Shown: one piece after another, positions 46,057 through 55,330 of the stretch | Layout: each line of letters begins with the position of its first letter | Position numbering within the stretch: position 1 is the first letter of the stretch | Origin: WTFY01 sp965205275 | GTDB taxonomy: Bacteria; Pseudomonadota; Gammaproteobacteria; UBA4575 | Assembly: GCA_965205275.1 (NCBI GenBank) | Contig: OZ242168.1 | Span: 1,054,001 to 1,118,000 of the forward strand | Direction: 5' to 3' | DNA length: 64,000 nucleotides | Program-made: the position numbers and the translations under genes | Notes under the pieces: generated by a model | The model's input: the letters and a program-made list of their open reading frames with translations, nothing else | Databases searched by the model: none | What the model was told of the DNA's origin: nothing

Positions 46057-47562
46057 TTAAACACTATTGTGCAAATCAATACTGACGTATTCTTTTTCAT
46101 CTTCCTGTCTGGACTTGTCGTTACGTACTATTTCCAGATTTTCGAAATAGCCCTCTTCCACACCGGTAATATAGTCGCCATCAAACATAGAGGTATCAAA
46201 TTTTCCCAGTTTCAAATTTCCCTGCCGCACCGCTCCAATCAAATCATCCAGTTCCTGATAAATCAAACGATCCGCCTTAATTTCTTTACTGATCGCATCA
46301 ACATCTTTCTCAAAAGCAATCAACTCATTACGTGCTGGCATATCGATACCGTAAATATTCTGATATCGAATCGGGGGCGAAGCAGACGCGAAGTATACCT
46401 TTTTTGCGCCAGCATCCCGGGCCATTTGTACAATTTCACGAGAAGTGGTACCACGCACAATTGAGTCATCAATAAGCAAAACATTTTTGTTTTTGAATTC
46501 GAGCCCAATGGGGTTGAGCTTTTGCCGTACCGAATTTTTTCGCAGTATGTTGCCAGGCATAATGAACGTACGCCCGATGTAACGATTCTTGATAAACCCT
46601 TCGCGGTATTTAACGTTTAAAAGATATGCAATTTCGATCGCTGCTGTGCGACTTGTATCCGGTATCGGCATGACTACATCAACATCATGATCCGGCCAGT
46701 CCCGAAGAATTTTTTGGGCCAGCTTTTGGCCCATACGCATACGTGCTTTTTGTACAAAAATGTCTTCAATGACCGAGTCCGGTCGAGCAAAATAGACATA
46801 TTCAAATATGCAGGGGGAATGCACAGGATTTGATGCACACTGTTGCATGGAAATTTTACCTTCTGTATCTATAAAAACAGCTTCACCAGGCGAAATATCA
46901 CGTACCAGACTGTAGTCCAGCGCATCCAGGGCGGCACTTTCCGAAGCCACCATGTATTCCATGCCATGCCTAGACTCTCTTACACCATATACCAGTGGCC
47001 GGATTCCATCGGAATCACGAAAGGCTACGATCCCGCAACCCGCAATCATTGCCACCACCGCGTAAGCACCTTTACAACGTCGATGTACGCCCTCTACTGC
47101 AGCGAATATGTCTTCCGGTCTCAGCTGCAATGCTTGCTGGTTTGCCAATTCATGCGCCAGTACGTTCAGCAGAATTTCTGAGTCTGACTCGGTATTTAAA
47201 TGACGACGATCATCCTGAAACAGTTCTTTCTTCAATTGCCCGGCATTCACAAGATTGCCGTTATGTCCCAGCGAAATGCCAAAAGGGGAATTTACATAAA
47301 GAGGTTGGGCCTCTGCAGAAGATGAAGAACCTGCCGTGGGGTAGCGCACATGCGCAATTCCCATGGTGCCTTTCAAACGTTCCATATGATGACTGCGAAA
47401 GACATCACGCACCAGGCCATTCGCTTTACGCTGATAGAGCCTGCCATCGCCATAAGTAACGATGCCGGCGGCATCCTGACCACGGTGCTGCAATACCAGT
47501 AATGCATTATACAGAGCCTGATTGACTTCGTGGTTGGCAACAATTCCAGCGATACCGCACAT
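46057..47562 (-). CDS. purF: Amidophosphoribosyltransferase
   Basis: A 501-residue PurF, first committed step of purine synthesis. The N-terminal glutamine amidotransferase begins Met-Cys-Gly-Ile ('MCGIAGIV'), with Cys2 as nucleophile after Met removal; this fixes the start at 47562. The C-terminal phosphoribosyltransferase has 'VLLIDDSIVRGTTSREI'. It follows cvpA by about 20 bases, the typical cvpA-purF unit. Confidence 0.96.
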   Translation of the reverse strand: MCGIAGIVANHEVNQALYNALLVLQHRGQDAAGIVTYGDGRLYQRKANGLVRDVFRSHHMERLKGTMGIAHVRYPTAGSSSSAEAQPLYVNSPFGISLGHNGNLVNAGQLKKELFQDDRRHLNTESDSEILLNVLAHELANQQALQLRPEDIFAAVEGVHRRCKGAYAVVAMIAGCGIVAFRDSDGIRPLVYGVRESRHGMEYMVASESAALDALDYSLVRDISPGEAVFIDTEGKISMQQCASNPVHSPCIFEYVYFARPDSVIEDIFVQKARMRMGQKLAQKILRDWPDHDVDVVMPIPDTSRTAAIEIAYLLNVKYREGFIKNRYIGRTFIMPGNILRKNSVRQKLNPIGLEFKNKNVLLIDDSIVRGTTSREIVQMARDAGAKKVYFASASPPIRYQNIYGIDMPARNELIAFEKDVDAISKEIKADRLIYQELDDLIGAVRQGNLKLGKFDTSMFDGDYITGVEEGYFENLEIVRNDKSRQEDEKEYVSIDLHNSV

Positions 47563-47584
47563 GATCAGTGGGTCCTTAACGACA

Positions 47585-48151
47585 TTAAAGTGAATACGAA
47601 GAAGCTCGTACCTCAGCCCCGTCAAATGAAAAATACTTCGAGTGCTCTGGAGGCATGAAATCAATCACCTTCTGCGCTCCAGATTCAAACAGGGGCAGCA
47701 GGTCGGAGGACTCCCAGATTTCAGAACTCGGAAAACTAGTCAGGGCTGTAGCCAAAATAATCAGCACTACAACAGCTGCCCCCCTTACCAATCCAAACAA
47801 TGCGCCCAGCATTCTATCGATACCACGCAATACAGGCATTCGAGTAATTTTGCCAAGCATATGATTCAGCAGAGCCCCTGCAACTAATACGCCGATTACG
47901 ATTGATACAAAAGCAATACCTGCTCGCAGCTTGCTCGCTTGAAATTCGTTTGTCCCAAAACTTAACGTTGCATCATCTATGCTCGAAGGTAAAAGCAATG
48001 CCACCTGATTAAAAAAAGTCATCGCTAGCCAGAAAGCCAATACCAGACTGATCAGTGATATCGCTTCTTTTACAAAACCACGAAATATTGCAATCACTGT
48101 GGATATGAGCAATATGACCACAATTCCAACATCAATCCACAAAAATTCCAT
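47585..48151 (-). CDS. cvpA: CvpA family membrane protein
   Basis: A 188-residue inner-membrane protein with four predicted helices (near residues 5-25, 30-50, 75-100 and 115-140). CvpA is named for colicin V production and also affects cell-envelope behaviour; the exact role is unclear. Motifs such as 'LISTVIAIFRGFVKEAISLISLVLAFWLA' fit. It is directly upstream of purF, as in E. coli and Pseudomonas. Confidence 0.9.
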   Translation of the reverse strand: MEFLWIDVGIVVILLISTVIAIFRGFVKEAISLISLVLAFWLAMTFFNQVALLLPSSIDDATLSFGTNEFQASKLRAGIAFVSIVIGVLVAGALLNHMLGKITRMPVLRGIDRMLGALFGLVRGAAVVVLIILATALTSFPSSEIWESSDLLPLFESGAQKVIDFMPPEHSKYFSFDGAEVRASSYSL

Positions 48152-48231
48152 ATAATTTGCTAAAGCCCAAAGCCTGTCAAAGTTTCATTCTGGCATTGAT
48201 CACTGTGTCCCGGCTATCAGTGATTTCAAGA

Positions 48232-48810
48232 TCAGGGATGCGGAATTACGAAGGCCCCTGTTATGCCTTGGTCTGTCTCTATCTTAGCGCGTAACCGGTC
48301 GGCATTCTCACGTTTGAGTTCTGGCCCGGCCTTGACCCGGTACAATACCTTGCCTTCTTTTACAAACTTTTCAGTAAACACTGAATAATTACTTGCAACC
48401 AGTTTCTCCTGCACGGCAAGTGCCTTGTCTTTTTCTTCAAACGCAGCAACCTGTACGACCCATGCACTTAATGAAGGACGGGGATCAATATGACTGGCTG
48501 TGGTTTCCACAATATCAGGAGCAGGTTTCTTCTCTTGCAATGCCAGGGCTTTTACCTCATTTTTTTCCTCAGCTACAGCTTGCCCTGCACCTGACCCACT
48601 ACCCTTTTCGGCCACGGGTAATTCGTCCAGTTGTTTAGGGTTCGGTAATCGACTTTCGAAACTAAACTTTGGCGACATGAGCGGCAATTCCTTTCCCACT
48701 AAGGCTGATTCCTGTCGCCCGGGCCCGTCCAGTATCATTGGCACGAATATAACGGCCAAGGCAATGATAACCACTGTGCCGATCAAACGCTGTTTTAGAG
48801 TTGTTTCCAT
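48232..48810 (-). CDS. SPOR domain protein (DedD-like)
   Basis: A 192-residue protein with an N-terminal membrane anchor (about residues 8-27), a Glu/Lys/Ala-rich linker and a C-terminal SPOR domain ('LSAWVVQVAAFEEKDKALAVQEKLV' to 'GITGAFVIPHP'). SPOR domains bind denuded glycan at division sites. Location between folC and cvpA is the place of dedD in gammaproteobacteria, so the gene is dedD-like. Confidence 0.88.
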   Translation of the reverse strand: METTLKQRLIGTVVIIALAVIFVPMILDGPGRQESALVGKELPLMSPKFSFESRLPNPKQLDELPVAEKGSGSGAGQAVAEEKNEVKALALQEKKPAPDIVETTASHIDPRPSLSAWVVQVAAFEEKDKALAVQEKLVASNYSVFTEKFVKEGKVLYRVKAGPELKRENADRLRAKIETDQGITGAFVIPHP

Positions 48811-48868
48811 ATTTCACCAAGAACCTTACTCGTCCCGGCCCAATTTACCATGATGCCAAAAATTGTAA

Positions 48869-50134
48869 TTATATTTCCAAGCTTAATACTTCCGCCACCG
48901 TCAAGAAAGAACCAAACACCACTATCCTGGAAGTGGGATCGGCGTTGTTCCTGGCAGCAAACCAAGCATCCGAAACAGATGGATAGGGTTTCACAATACA
49001 GTCCGGACCCAGCTTTTCAATGCTTTTCTGCAAATCCTTGCAACTTAATGACCGCCCTGAATCCAACTCTGAAATATACCATTCATCAATCTGCCCGTTC
49101 ATTGAATCAATAATTCCGTCTACATCCTTATCCTCCAGCACCGCAAACACTGCATACGTTCTGCTAGCTGGCCCCAACTCCTGAAGATTTGTCCCTAAGA
49201 CTTTCGCACTATCCAGATTATGTGCTACATCAAAAATAACTTCACACTCCCCCAAGATACGCTGAAAGCGTCCTGACAGACATATATTTCTCAAACCAGA
49301 CTCTACACTTTCCCGCTTTACGGGTAATTTTTCATCCAGGCACTGTACACCCATCAACGCGACTGCTGCATTGCTTATCTGGACATCTCCGTACAGATTT
49401 GGCACCGGCAGATTGTTCCAATCCAGCTTCGCGGAATGAAACGACCAAGCCTCATCCGGTCCCTGCTGATACGAGAAATCCTTATCAATCAGGTACAACA
49501 CAGAATCAATTTCCCTGGCGTACCCCAGCAAACTGTCAGGCGGCTCCCTGTCTCCGCAGATTACAGGTTTATGAGCCCGGAAAACTCCAGCTTTCTCCAA
49601 ACCTATGGCTTCACGTGTTGAGCCCAGCCACTGCACATGGTCTATACCAATGTTCGAGACAATGGCTATATCGGAATCATAGATGTTCACTGCATCAAGA
49701 CGCCCGCCCAGGCCCACTTCAAGAATAGCCACATCAGGTTGCATGCTGCTGAAAATTTGCATGGCAGCCAGCGTGCCAAACTCAAAATAGCTTAAACTGA
49801 TTTCCCCACGCGTCTGGTCCACCAGATCGAAGGCATCGCATAGCAACTGGTCTCCGACATTCTTTTTTCCAATTCTGATGCGTTCGTTGTAACGGAGTAA
49901 ATGTGGAGAGGTATAACTCGCCACACGATAACCGGCCTGGTGGTAAACAGACTCCAGAATTGCAGTAATGGAACCCTTTCCGTTGGTACCGGCAACCGTA
50001 ATGACCTGAAATTCAGGCTGCATGATCCCCATTTCACTGGCAACTTTTGCAATACGGCTCAGTCCCAACTCAATCTTTTGAGAATGCAAAGTCTGCTGCC
50101 AGACGAGCCAGTCTTGGAGATGTTTGAACCGCAA
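48869..50134 (-). CDS. folC: Folylpolyglutamate/dihydrofolate synthase
   Basis: A 421-residue FolC. It adds glutamate to folates and makes dihydrofolate from dihydropteroate. The P-loop 'VAGTNGKGSITAIL' is near residue 50 and 'YTSPHLLRYNERI' follows. The Mur-ligase-like C-terminal domain has 'DVAHNLDSAKVL'. It is downstream of accD and upstream of the SPOR gene on the same strand, as in related genomes. Confidence 0.94.
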   Translation of the reverse strand: MRFKHLQDWLVWQQTLHSQKIELGLSRIAKVASEMGIMQPEFQVITVAGTNGKGSITAILESVYHQAGYRVASYTSPHLLRYNERIRIGKKNVGDQLLCDAFDLVDQTRGEISLSYFEFGTLAAMQIFSSMQPDVAILEVGLGGRLDAVNIYDSDIAIVSNIGIDHVQWLGSTREAIGLEKAGVFRAHKPVICGDREPPDSLLGYAREIDSVLYLIDKDFSYQQGPDEAWSFHSAKLDWNNLPVPNLYGDVQISNAAVALMGVQCLDEKLPVKRESVESGLRNICLSGRFQRILGECEVIFDVAHNLDSAKVLGTNLQELGPASRTYAVFAVLEDKDVDGIIDSMNGQIDEWYISELDSGRSLSCKDLQKSIEKLGPDCIVKPYPSVSDAWFAARNNADPTSRIVVFGSFLTVAEVLSLEI

Positions 50135-50256
50135 AACAATAAAGAATAAGGGTGAATGAATCTGCTGGTTAGCGTTTCATGAAAGGTGATGTACTGCCTG
50201 AGAATTATTTTCTGGCGACTGGCGATACACCATCATTTTTCATAATAATCAGCAAT

Positions 50257-51108
50257 CTATTTATGCAGTAAGATGCATAATACCTGATACACCTGATCAC
50301 GCATGTCTTTACGCTCGACAATCATGTCCAGCGCGCCATGTTCAAGTAAAAATTCGCTACGCTGGAAACCCTCCGGAAGCGTCTCCCGTACCGTCTGTTG
50401 AATGACCCTTGGGCCTGCGAATCCGATCAATGCCTTTGGCTCGGCAATATTGATATCTCCCAGCATGGCCAAGCTAGCCGAAACCCCTCCCATTGTGGGA
50501 TCCGTCAATACCGAGACAAATGGAATACGCCGGGCACGCATGCGCCCCAGCACCGCGCTCGTTTTAGCCATTTGAAATAATGATGTAAGGGCCTCCTGCA
50601 TACGCGCTCCACCACTTGTAGAAAAACAGATCAGGGGGATCTCATCATCCAGTGCCTGTCTAGCAGCGCACAGAAAACGCTCACCTACGGCAGAACCCAT
50701 TGAGCCTCCTATGAAACTGAACTCAAAGGCTGCTGCCACGACAGGAAGTTTTTTTAGCCGGCCTTTCATCACGACCAGCGCCTCTTTTTCATTTGTAGCT
50801 TTTTGTGCAGCCCCCAGACGGTCCTTGTACTTTTTACTGTCCCTGAATTTCAGAAAATCCACGGATTCTATATTTCCACCAATTTCCTCCAGGGAGCTTT
50901 CATCAAGAAATGAATGTAATCGCGTGCGCGCACCAATTCGCATGTGATGATTACATTTTGCACAAACCCGCAGATTGCGCTCCAGATCAGAGCGATACAA
51001 TACCGCACTGCAATTCGTACACTTATCCCAAAGCCCTTCCGGGATTTTGCGTTTGCTTGTACCCTCAGTACGAATACGAGAAGGCATCAATTTTTCCAGC
51101 CAGCTCAT
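50257..51108 (-). CDS. accD: Acetyl-CoA carboxylase carboxyltransferase subunit beta
   Basis: A 283-residue AccD, half of the carboxyltransferase of acetyl-CoA carboxylase in fatty acid synthesis. The N-terminal zinc finger (Cys pairs in 'KCTNCSAVLY' and 'VCAKCNHHM') and the crotonase-like 'STSGGARMQEALTSLFQMAKTSA' region are clear. It lies downstream of trpA and upstream of folC, in the trp-accD-folC order common to gammaproteobacteria. Confidence 0.96.
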   Translation of the reverse strand: MSWLEKLMPSRIRTEGTSKRKIPEGLWDKCTNCSAVLYRSDLERNLRVCAKCNHHMRIGARTRLHSFLDESSLEEIGGNIESVDFLKFRDSKKYKDRLGAAQKATNEKEALVVMKGRLKKLPVVAAAFEFSFIGGSMGSAVGERFLCAARQALDDEIPLICFSTSGGARMQEALTSLFQMAKTSAVLGRMRARRIPFVSVLTDPTMGGVSASLAMLGDINIAEPKALIGFAGPRVIQQTVRETLPEGFQRSEFLLEHGALDMIVERKDMRDQVYQVLCILLHK

Positions 51109-51122
51109 TTAAGGCAACAAAT

Positions 51123-51962
51123 TCAGGTCTGCATATCGGGCATTTCACGTTTAATGGAAGTACTATCCATCGCTTCACGCATACCTGTAAGCAGGGTTAT
51201 AATGTTTTTTTTCATAGTGTCATAGTGGGTGGTATCGGTTTCTATATGGCGGATTAAAGCACTTCCGACAATGACGGCATCAGCAATCAAGGCAATACTT
51301 TTAGCGCTTTCGGCATCCTGAACACCAAACCCGACCCCTACCGGCAGTTTAGAATGCTGTTTGATTTCGTTTACTTTGTTTCTTACTTCTGAAATATCCA
51401 AGTGACCCGCACCGGTTACTCCCTTCAGGGACACATAATATATAAGTCCGGAAGACTTCTCACAGATTTTTTTTATACGTGCCGGGCTGGTTGTGGGAGC
51501 AATCAGGAAAATGGTATCGATAGAATGTTGCCGATAGATATCCAGTGCCTGTTCTGCCTGTTCAAAGGGCAGATCCACCGTCAGCACTCCATCAGCCTGG
51601 CTTTGTTTCGCTCGGCGGGCAAACTCAGATGTCCCCATGATTTCTATCGGGTTCTGGTAGCCCATCAGCACGATGGGTGTTTGCAGGTCACATTGCCTGA
51701 ATTCACTTACCATCCCTAAAACATCCCGCAGACTGGTATTGTGTACCAGGGCGCGCTCACAGGCTGCCTGAATCACCGGTCCATCGGCCATGGGATCCGA
51801 AAAGGGTACCCCCAGTTCAATCATATCGGCACCTGCTTCCACCAGGGCATGCATCAATGCAACGGTTTGACCAGGGTGCGGGTCACCGGCTGTAATGTAT
51901 GGAACCAGGGCCTTGCGGCCTTCTCTGGCCAGAGCCTCAAAACGCTCCTGAATGCGGCTCAC
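51123..51962 (-). CDS. trpA: Tryptophan synthase alpha chain
   Basis: A 279-residue TrpA. It cleaves indole-glycerol phosphate to indole and passes it to TrpB. The catalytic Glu is in 'MIELGVPFSDPMADG' and the Asp in 'GVLTVDLPFEQAE'. Its start overlaps the trpB stop by four bases, so the two chains are made together. The gene continues toward accD. Confidence 0.95.
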   Translation of the reverse strand: MSRIQERFEALAREGRKALVPYITAGDPHPGQTVALMHALVEAGADMIELGVPFSDPMADGPVIQAACERALVHNTSLRDVLGMVSEFRQCDLQTPIVLMGYQNPIEIMGTSEFARRAKQSQADGVLTVDLPFEQAEQALDIYRQHSIDTIFLIAPTTSPARIKKICEKSSGLIYYVSLKGVTGAGHLDISEVRNKVNEIKQHSKLPVGVGFGVQDAESAKSIALIADAVIVGSALIRHIETDTTHYDTMKKNIITLLTGMREAMDSTSIKREMPDMQT

Positions 51963-53191
51963 AGTTCAATGCCTTCAATTTCAGCCACGGTATTGATGTC
52001 CTTATCTCCACGTCCAGAAAGATTGACAATAATTTTTTGTTCGGGCGACATCCTGGCAGCCAATTGCAGTGCATAGGCGACAGCATGACTGCTTTCGAGT
52101 GCCGGAATGATACCCTCCACTTGCGTGATCTCATGAAATGCCGTCAGTGCCTGCTCATCAGTAACCGATTCGTAGCGCACTCTGCCTATATCCTTAAGCC
52201 ATGCATGTTCAGGACCCACACCAGGATAATCCAGCCCTGCGGAAATGGAATGGGTTTCAATAATCTGACCATTTTCATCTTCCATCAGATAGGTACGATT
52301 ACCGTGCAATACACCTGGTTTACCCGTATTCAGGGGGGCCGAATGCTTATGCGTATCCAGACCCTGTCCGCCTGCCTCGACTCCATACATGCTGACCTGC
52401 GCATCGCCCAAAAACGGATAAAACAGGCCAATGGCATTCGAGCCACCCCCCACACAGGCGACTAGCGCATCCGGCAGGCATCCTGCAAGTTCATACAGCT
52501 GGCTTTTGGCCTCGCGCCCGATGACGGTTTGAAAGTCGCGCACCAGCACCGGGTAAGGATGGGGGCCGGCTACGGTACCGATGATATAAAACGTTGAATC
52601 GACATGTGTCACCCAGTCCCGTAACGCTTCATTCAATGCATCCTTCAGTGTCTTTGAGCCGGAATGAACGGGCACAACCTTAGCACCTAAAAGACGCATA
52701 CGATATACATTGGGCGCCTGGCGATGTATATCTTGCTCGCCCATATACACTACACACTCGAGACCAAGACGCGCGGCCACCGTAGCACTGGCCACACCGT
52801 GCTGGCCGGCACCGGTTTCAGCAATAATGCGGGTCTTGCCCATGCGTTTGGCCAGCAGAGCCTGGCCTACGGTATTATTGATCTTGTGTGCACCGGTGTG
52901 GTTGAGGTCTTCGCGTTTCAAATAGATCTGGGCACCTGCATACTTCTGACTCAGGCGCTGCGCGTAATACAATGGACTGGGCCGACCTACATAGTGGCTC
53001 AGGTCGGATTCGAGTTCAGCCAGAAACCCGGGGTCATCCCTGAATTGCCGATACGCCTGCTCAAGCTGCACAAGCGGCTCAATCAGGGTTTCCGCCACAT
53101 AGCGACCGCCATACTCGCCAAACATTCCATTTCTGTCCGGAACCTGTGTGCAAATCGTTTGCGAGGGCAGATCAGGTGCATTCCCGGCCAT
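51959..53191 (-). CDS. trpB: Tryptophan synthase beta chain
   Basis: A 410-residue TrpB. The PLP lysine is in 'DLNHTGAHKINNTVGQ', the glycine loop is 'CVGGGSNAIG' and the sodium/PLP phosphate region follows. The start MAGNAPDL (53191) has AAGGAAA upstream; it overlaps the end of trpF by about 20 bases. An earlier in-frame start would run deeper into trpF. Coupled trpF-trpB-trpA expression is expected. Confidence 0.94.
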   Translation of the reverse strand: MAGNAPDLPSQTICTQVPDRNGMFGEYGGRYVAETLIEPLVQLEQAYRQFRDDPGFLAELESDLSHYVGRPSPLYYAQRLSQKYAGAQIYLKREDLNHTGAHKINNTVGQALLAKRMGKTRIIAETGAGQHGVASATVAARLGLECVVYMGEQDIHRQAPNVYRMRLLGAKVVPVHSGSKTLKDALNEALRDWVTHVDSTFYIIGTVAGPHPYPVLVRDFQTVIGREAKSQLYELAGCLPDALVACVGGGSNAIGLFYPFLGDAQVSMYGVEAGGQGLDTHKHSAPLNTGKPGVLHGNRTYLMEDENGQIIETHSISAGLDYPGVGPEHAWLKDIGRVRYESVTDEQALTAFHEITQVEGIIPALESSHAVAYALQLAARMSPEQKIIVNLSGRGDKDINTVAEIEGIEL

Positions 53192-53801
53192 ATCTGGTTT
53201 CCTTGATAAATTGTTCCATTTTACCTGCATCCTTGATACCTTGAGTAGTCTCGATACCACTGCTTACATCCACAGCATACGGCCTGACTTCGCGCACCGC
53301 CTGCGCTACGTTTTCCGGCGTGAGTCCACCCGCAAGCACAACGGGCCTGTCAAGGGATTGCGGAATTCTGTGCCATGCAAAGGTTTTCCCGGTGCCTCCC
53401 ATCTGACCGGTTGAATGACTGTCCAGTACAAATCCCGAGGCCGATGGAAAATCTGCACAAAAGCTCGCAACTGAATCTGTGCTGTCCACAGGAACAGCCT
53501 TTATATAAGGCATTTTAAATTGTCGGCAAAATTTCTCATTCTCACTGCCATGAAACTGCAACAGATTTAATCCCGTATGGCGGATGATGTCTTCAATATC
53601 GCCGGGTTCGGCATCCATAAAAAGGCCCACTGCCACCACAAATGGCGGCACCTGTTCGATCAGCTTCCGGGCCTGCCCGATCGTCAGATAGCGGACACTC
53701 TGTTTCACAAACACAAACCCCAAAGCATCCACCCCCAGATCGATGGCGCGTCGCACATCCTCAGTGCGGGTCATTCCGCAAAATTTAATCCGGGTTAACA
53801 T
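53172..53801 (-). CDS. trpF: Phosphoribosylanthranilate isomerase
   Basis: A 209-residue TrpF. Barrel motifs are 'RIKFCGMTRTEDV' (catalytic Cys), 'LDSHSTGQMGGTGKTFAW' (Asp) and 'VDVSSGIETTQGIKD'. I use ATG 53801 (MLTRIKF), where GGGGAGCAGGGG lies upstream; it overlaps the truA end by 17 bases. Position truA-trpF-trpB-trpA is conserved in gammaproteobacteria. Confidence 0.93.
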   Translation of the reverse strand: MLTRIKFCGMTRTEDVRRAIDLGVDALGFVFVKQSVRYLTIGQARKLIEQVPPFVVAVGLFMDAEPGDIEDIIRHTGLNLLQFHGSENEKFCRQFKMPYIKAVPVDSTDSVASFCADFPSASGFVLDSHSTGQMGGTGKTFAWHRIPQSLDRPVVLAGGLTPENVAQAVREVRPYAVDVSSGIETTQGIKDAGKMEQFIKETRYGRECT

Positions 53802-54612
53802 GCCCCTGCTCCCCAGCATTTCGTAAAAAATCAATCCCAATGGCTGGCCATTGTACTGCAGGATTCAACCCATACCTGTCATCATACTGCACTTTTACCA
53901 GATATAAGCCCGCTGCGGGGGCTGTTACACCTCCCAATGTACGGTCACAACGCTCCAGTACTGTTTCCGCCCAAGTGACCTCCTGCTCCCCTTTACCTAT
54001 GGCAATGAGTACACCGGCTATATTCCGTACCATGTGATGTAAAAATCCATCGGCATGGACATCCAAAAATATAAACTCACCCTGTCGGTATACCGTAAGT
54101 TGATGTACCGTTCGAACCGGACTTTTCGCCTGACAGGCCAATGCACGATACGATGAGAAGTCATGCGTTCCTTTCAGAGACAATGCGGCATACCGCATGC
54201 TGACACTGTCAAGTGCCCGATGCACCCAGGTCACCTGCTTGCCTAGTATGGCAGGACGCATCGGACGATTCAGGATTACATAACGATAATGTCGCGAGAT
54301 CGCTGAATGGCGCGCATGGAAATTTTCATGCACTGCCTTGGCCCACAAGACTGAAACTGAATCGGGCAAATATGTATTCACTCCCATCACCCAAGCCCTG
54401 GTGTCACGTTGTGTACTGCAATCAAAATGAATAATCTGTTCGGTAGCATGTACACCCGTATCGGTACGACCTGCAGCATGGATGCGAACGGATGTATCGG
54501 CAACTCTGGAGATTGCCTGCTCTAACGTTTGCTGTACCGTGTTTGCATCCGTCTGTCGCTGCCAGCCAAAAAAATGGCTGCCATTATATTCGATGCCAAG
54601 AGCAATGCGCAT
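53785..54612 (-). CDS. truA: tRNA pseudouridine synthase A
   Basis: A 275-residue TruA forming pseudouridine at positions 38-40 in the anticodon arm. The catalytic Asp lies in 'HAAGRTDTGVHA', and 'FHARHSAISRHYRY' and 'FLHHMVRNIAG' are typical. The start (54612, MRIALGIEYNGSHFFGW) fits the family; a longer frame adds 15 residues without support. It heads the truA-trpFBA-accD block. Confidence 0.94.
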   Translation of the reverse strand: MRIALGIEYNGSHFFGWQRQTDANTVQQTLEQAISRVADTSVRIHAAGRTDTGVHATEQIIHFDCSTQRDTRAWVMGVNTYLPDSVSVLWAKAVHENFHARHSAISRHYRYVILNRPMRPAILGKQVTWVHRALDSVSMRYAALSLKGTHDFSSYRALACQAKSPVRTVHQLTVYRQGEFIFLDVHADGFLHHMVRNIAGVLIAIGKGEQEVTWAETVLERCDRTLGGVTAPAAGLYLVKVQYDDRYGLNPAVQWPAIGIDFLRNAGEQGHVNPD

Positions 54613-54827
54613 AATGAAGGCTTTTAAAACAGACAGAATCAAATAACACGTATGCAATCATACAGGACAGGCAGATCATGCGGCAGTGGGAAACGCCGTG
54701 CCGTGCCGCGTGGGGTGTGGAGGTCGTCGATCATCACTTATTGGGATGGAGGTTCCCCTGAACTATCTCGCTGACGCAGGAACCTGAGCGCCCGCTACCG
54801 GGCATGGTTTGAGGGAACTTTGCATCG

Positions 54828-55262
54828 TTCAGGGATGGACCGTTCCGCAATTTCGTCGAAATCTGCATCAATTGGCGTTATGCAGCATTGGCAGTCGCTG
54901 CCGGGCTGTTCCTGCTGGCGGTGGGTTTGGTTGCAGGCGGGCGGGTCGGGTTCACTTTCTTTCCGTCGCCAGAATCCGATATGGTTTTCGCCAATGTAAA
55001 AATGGTGTCAGGAACACCACGTACAAAAACCCTAGCAATGCTCGATGAAATGGACCGCGCACTCCATGTGGTCGCACAAAAGTTTGAAGACGAGTCAGTC
55101 GACCTTATCCGCATGTCCGTGATCAAGGTCGGAACGTCGGTCGGGCAAGACCGTGCAGCGGCTGCAAACAACTCGTCGGCTAACAGCGTTGGCGGCCTGA
55201 TAGTCGAGCTTCGCACTGCCGATAAGCGTAATATCCGTACACAGGCCTTGCGTCCTCCATGA
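54828..55262 (+). pseudogene. RND efflux permease fragment
   Basis: About 145 codons in frame read 'FRDGPFRNFVEICINWRYAAL', a membrane helix, 'FFPSPESDMVFANVKMVSGTPRTKT', 'RALHVVAQKFE', '..SANSVGGLIVELRTADKRNIRT'. This is the middle of an AcrB-type RND pump (second half, start of the porter domain). The rest of the roughly 1000-residue gene is missing at both ends. It lies on the opposite strand between truA and asd, where fimV is usually found in Pseudomonas-like genomes. Confidence 0.75.
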
Positions 55263-55330
55263 AACGGGATACGTGTCCACGCCACTGTATTTGCAAGTGA
55301 GATGCCTGACCCTTTGAAGCAAACGGAGAA

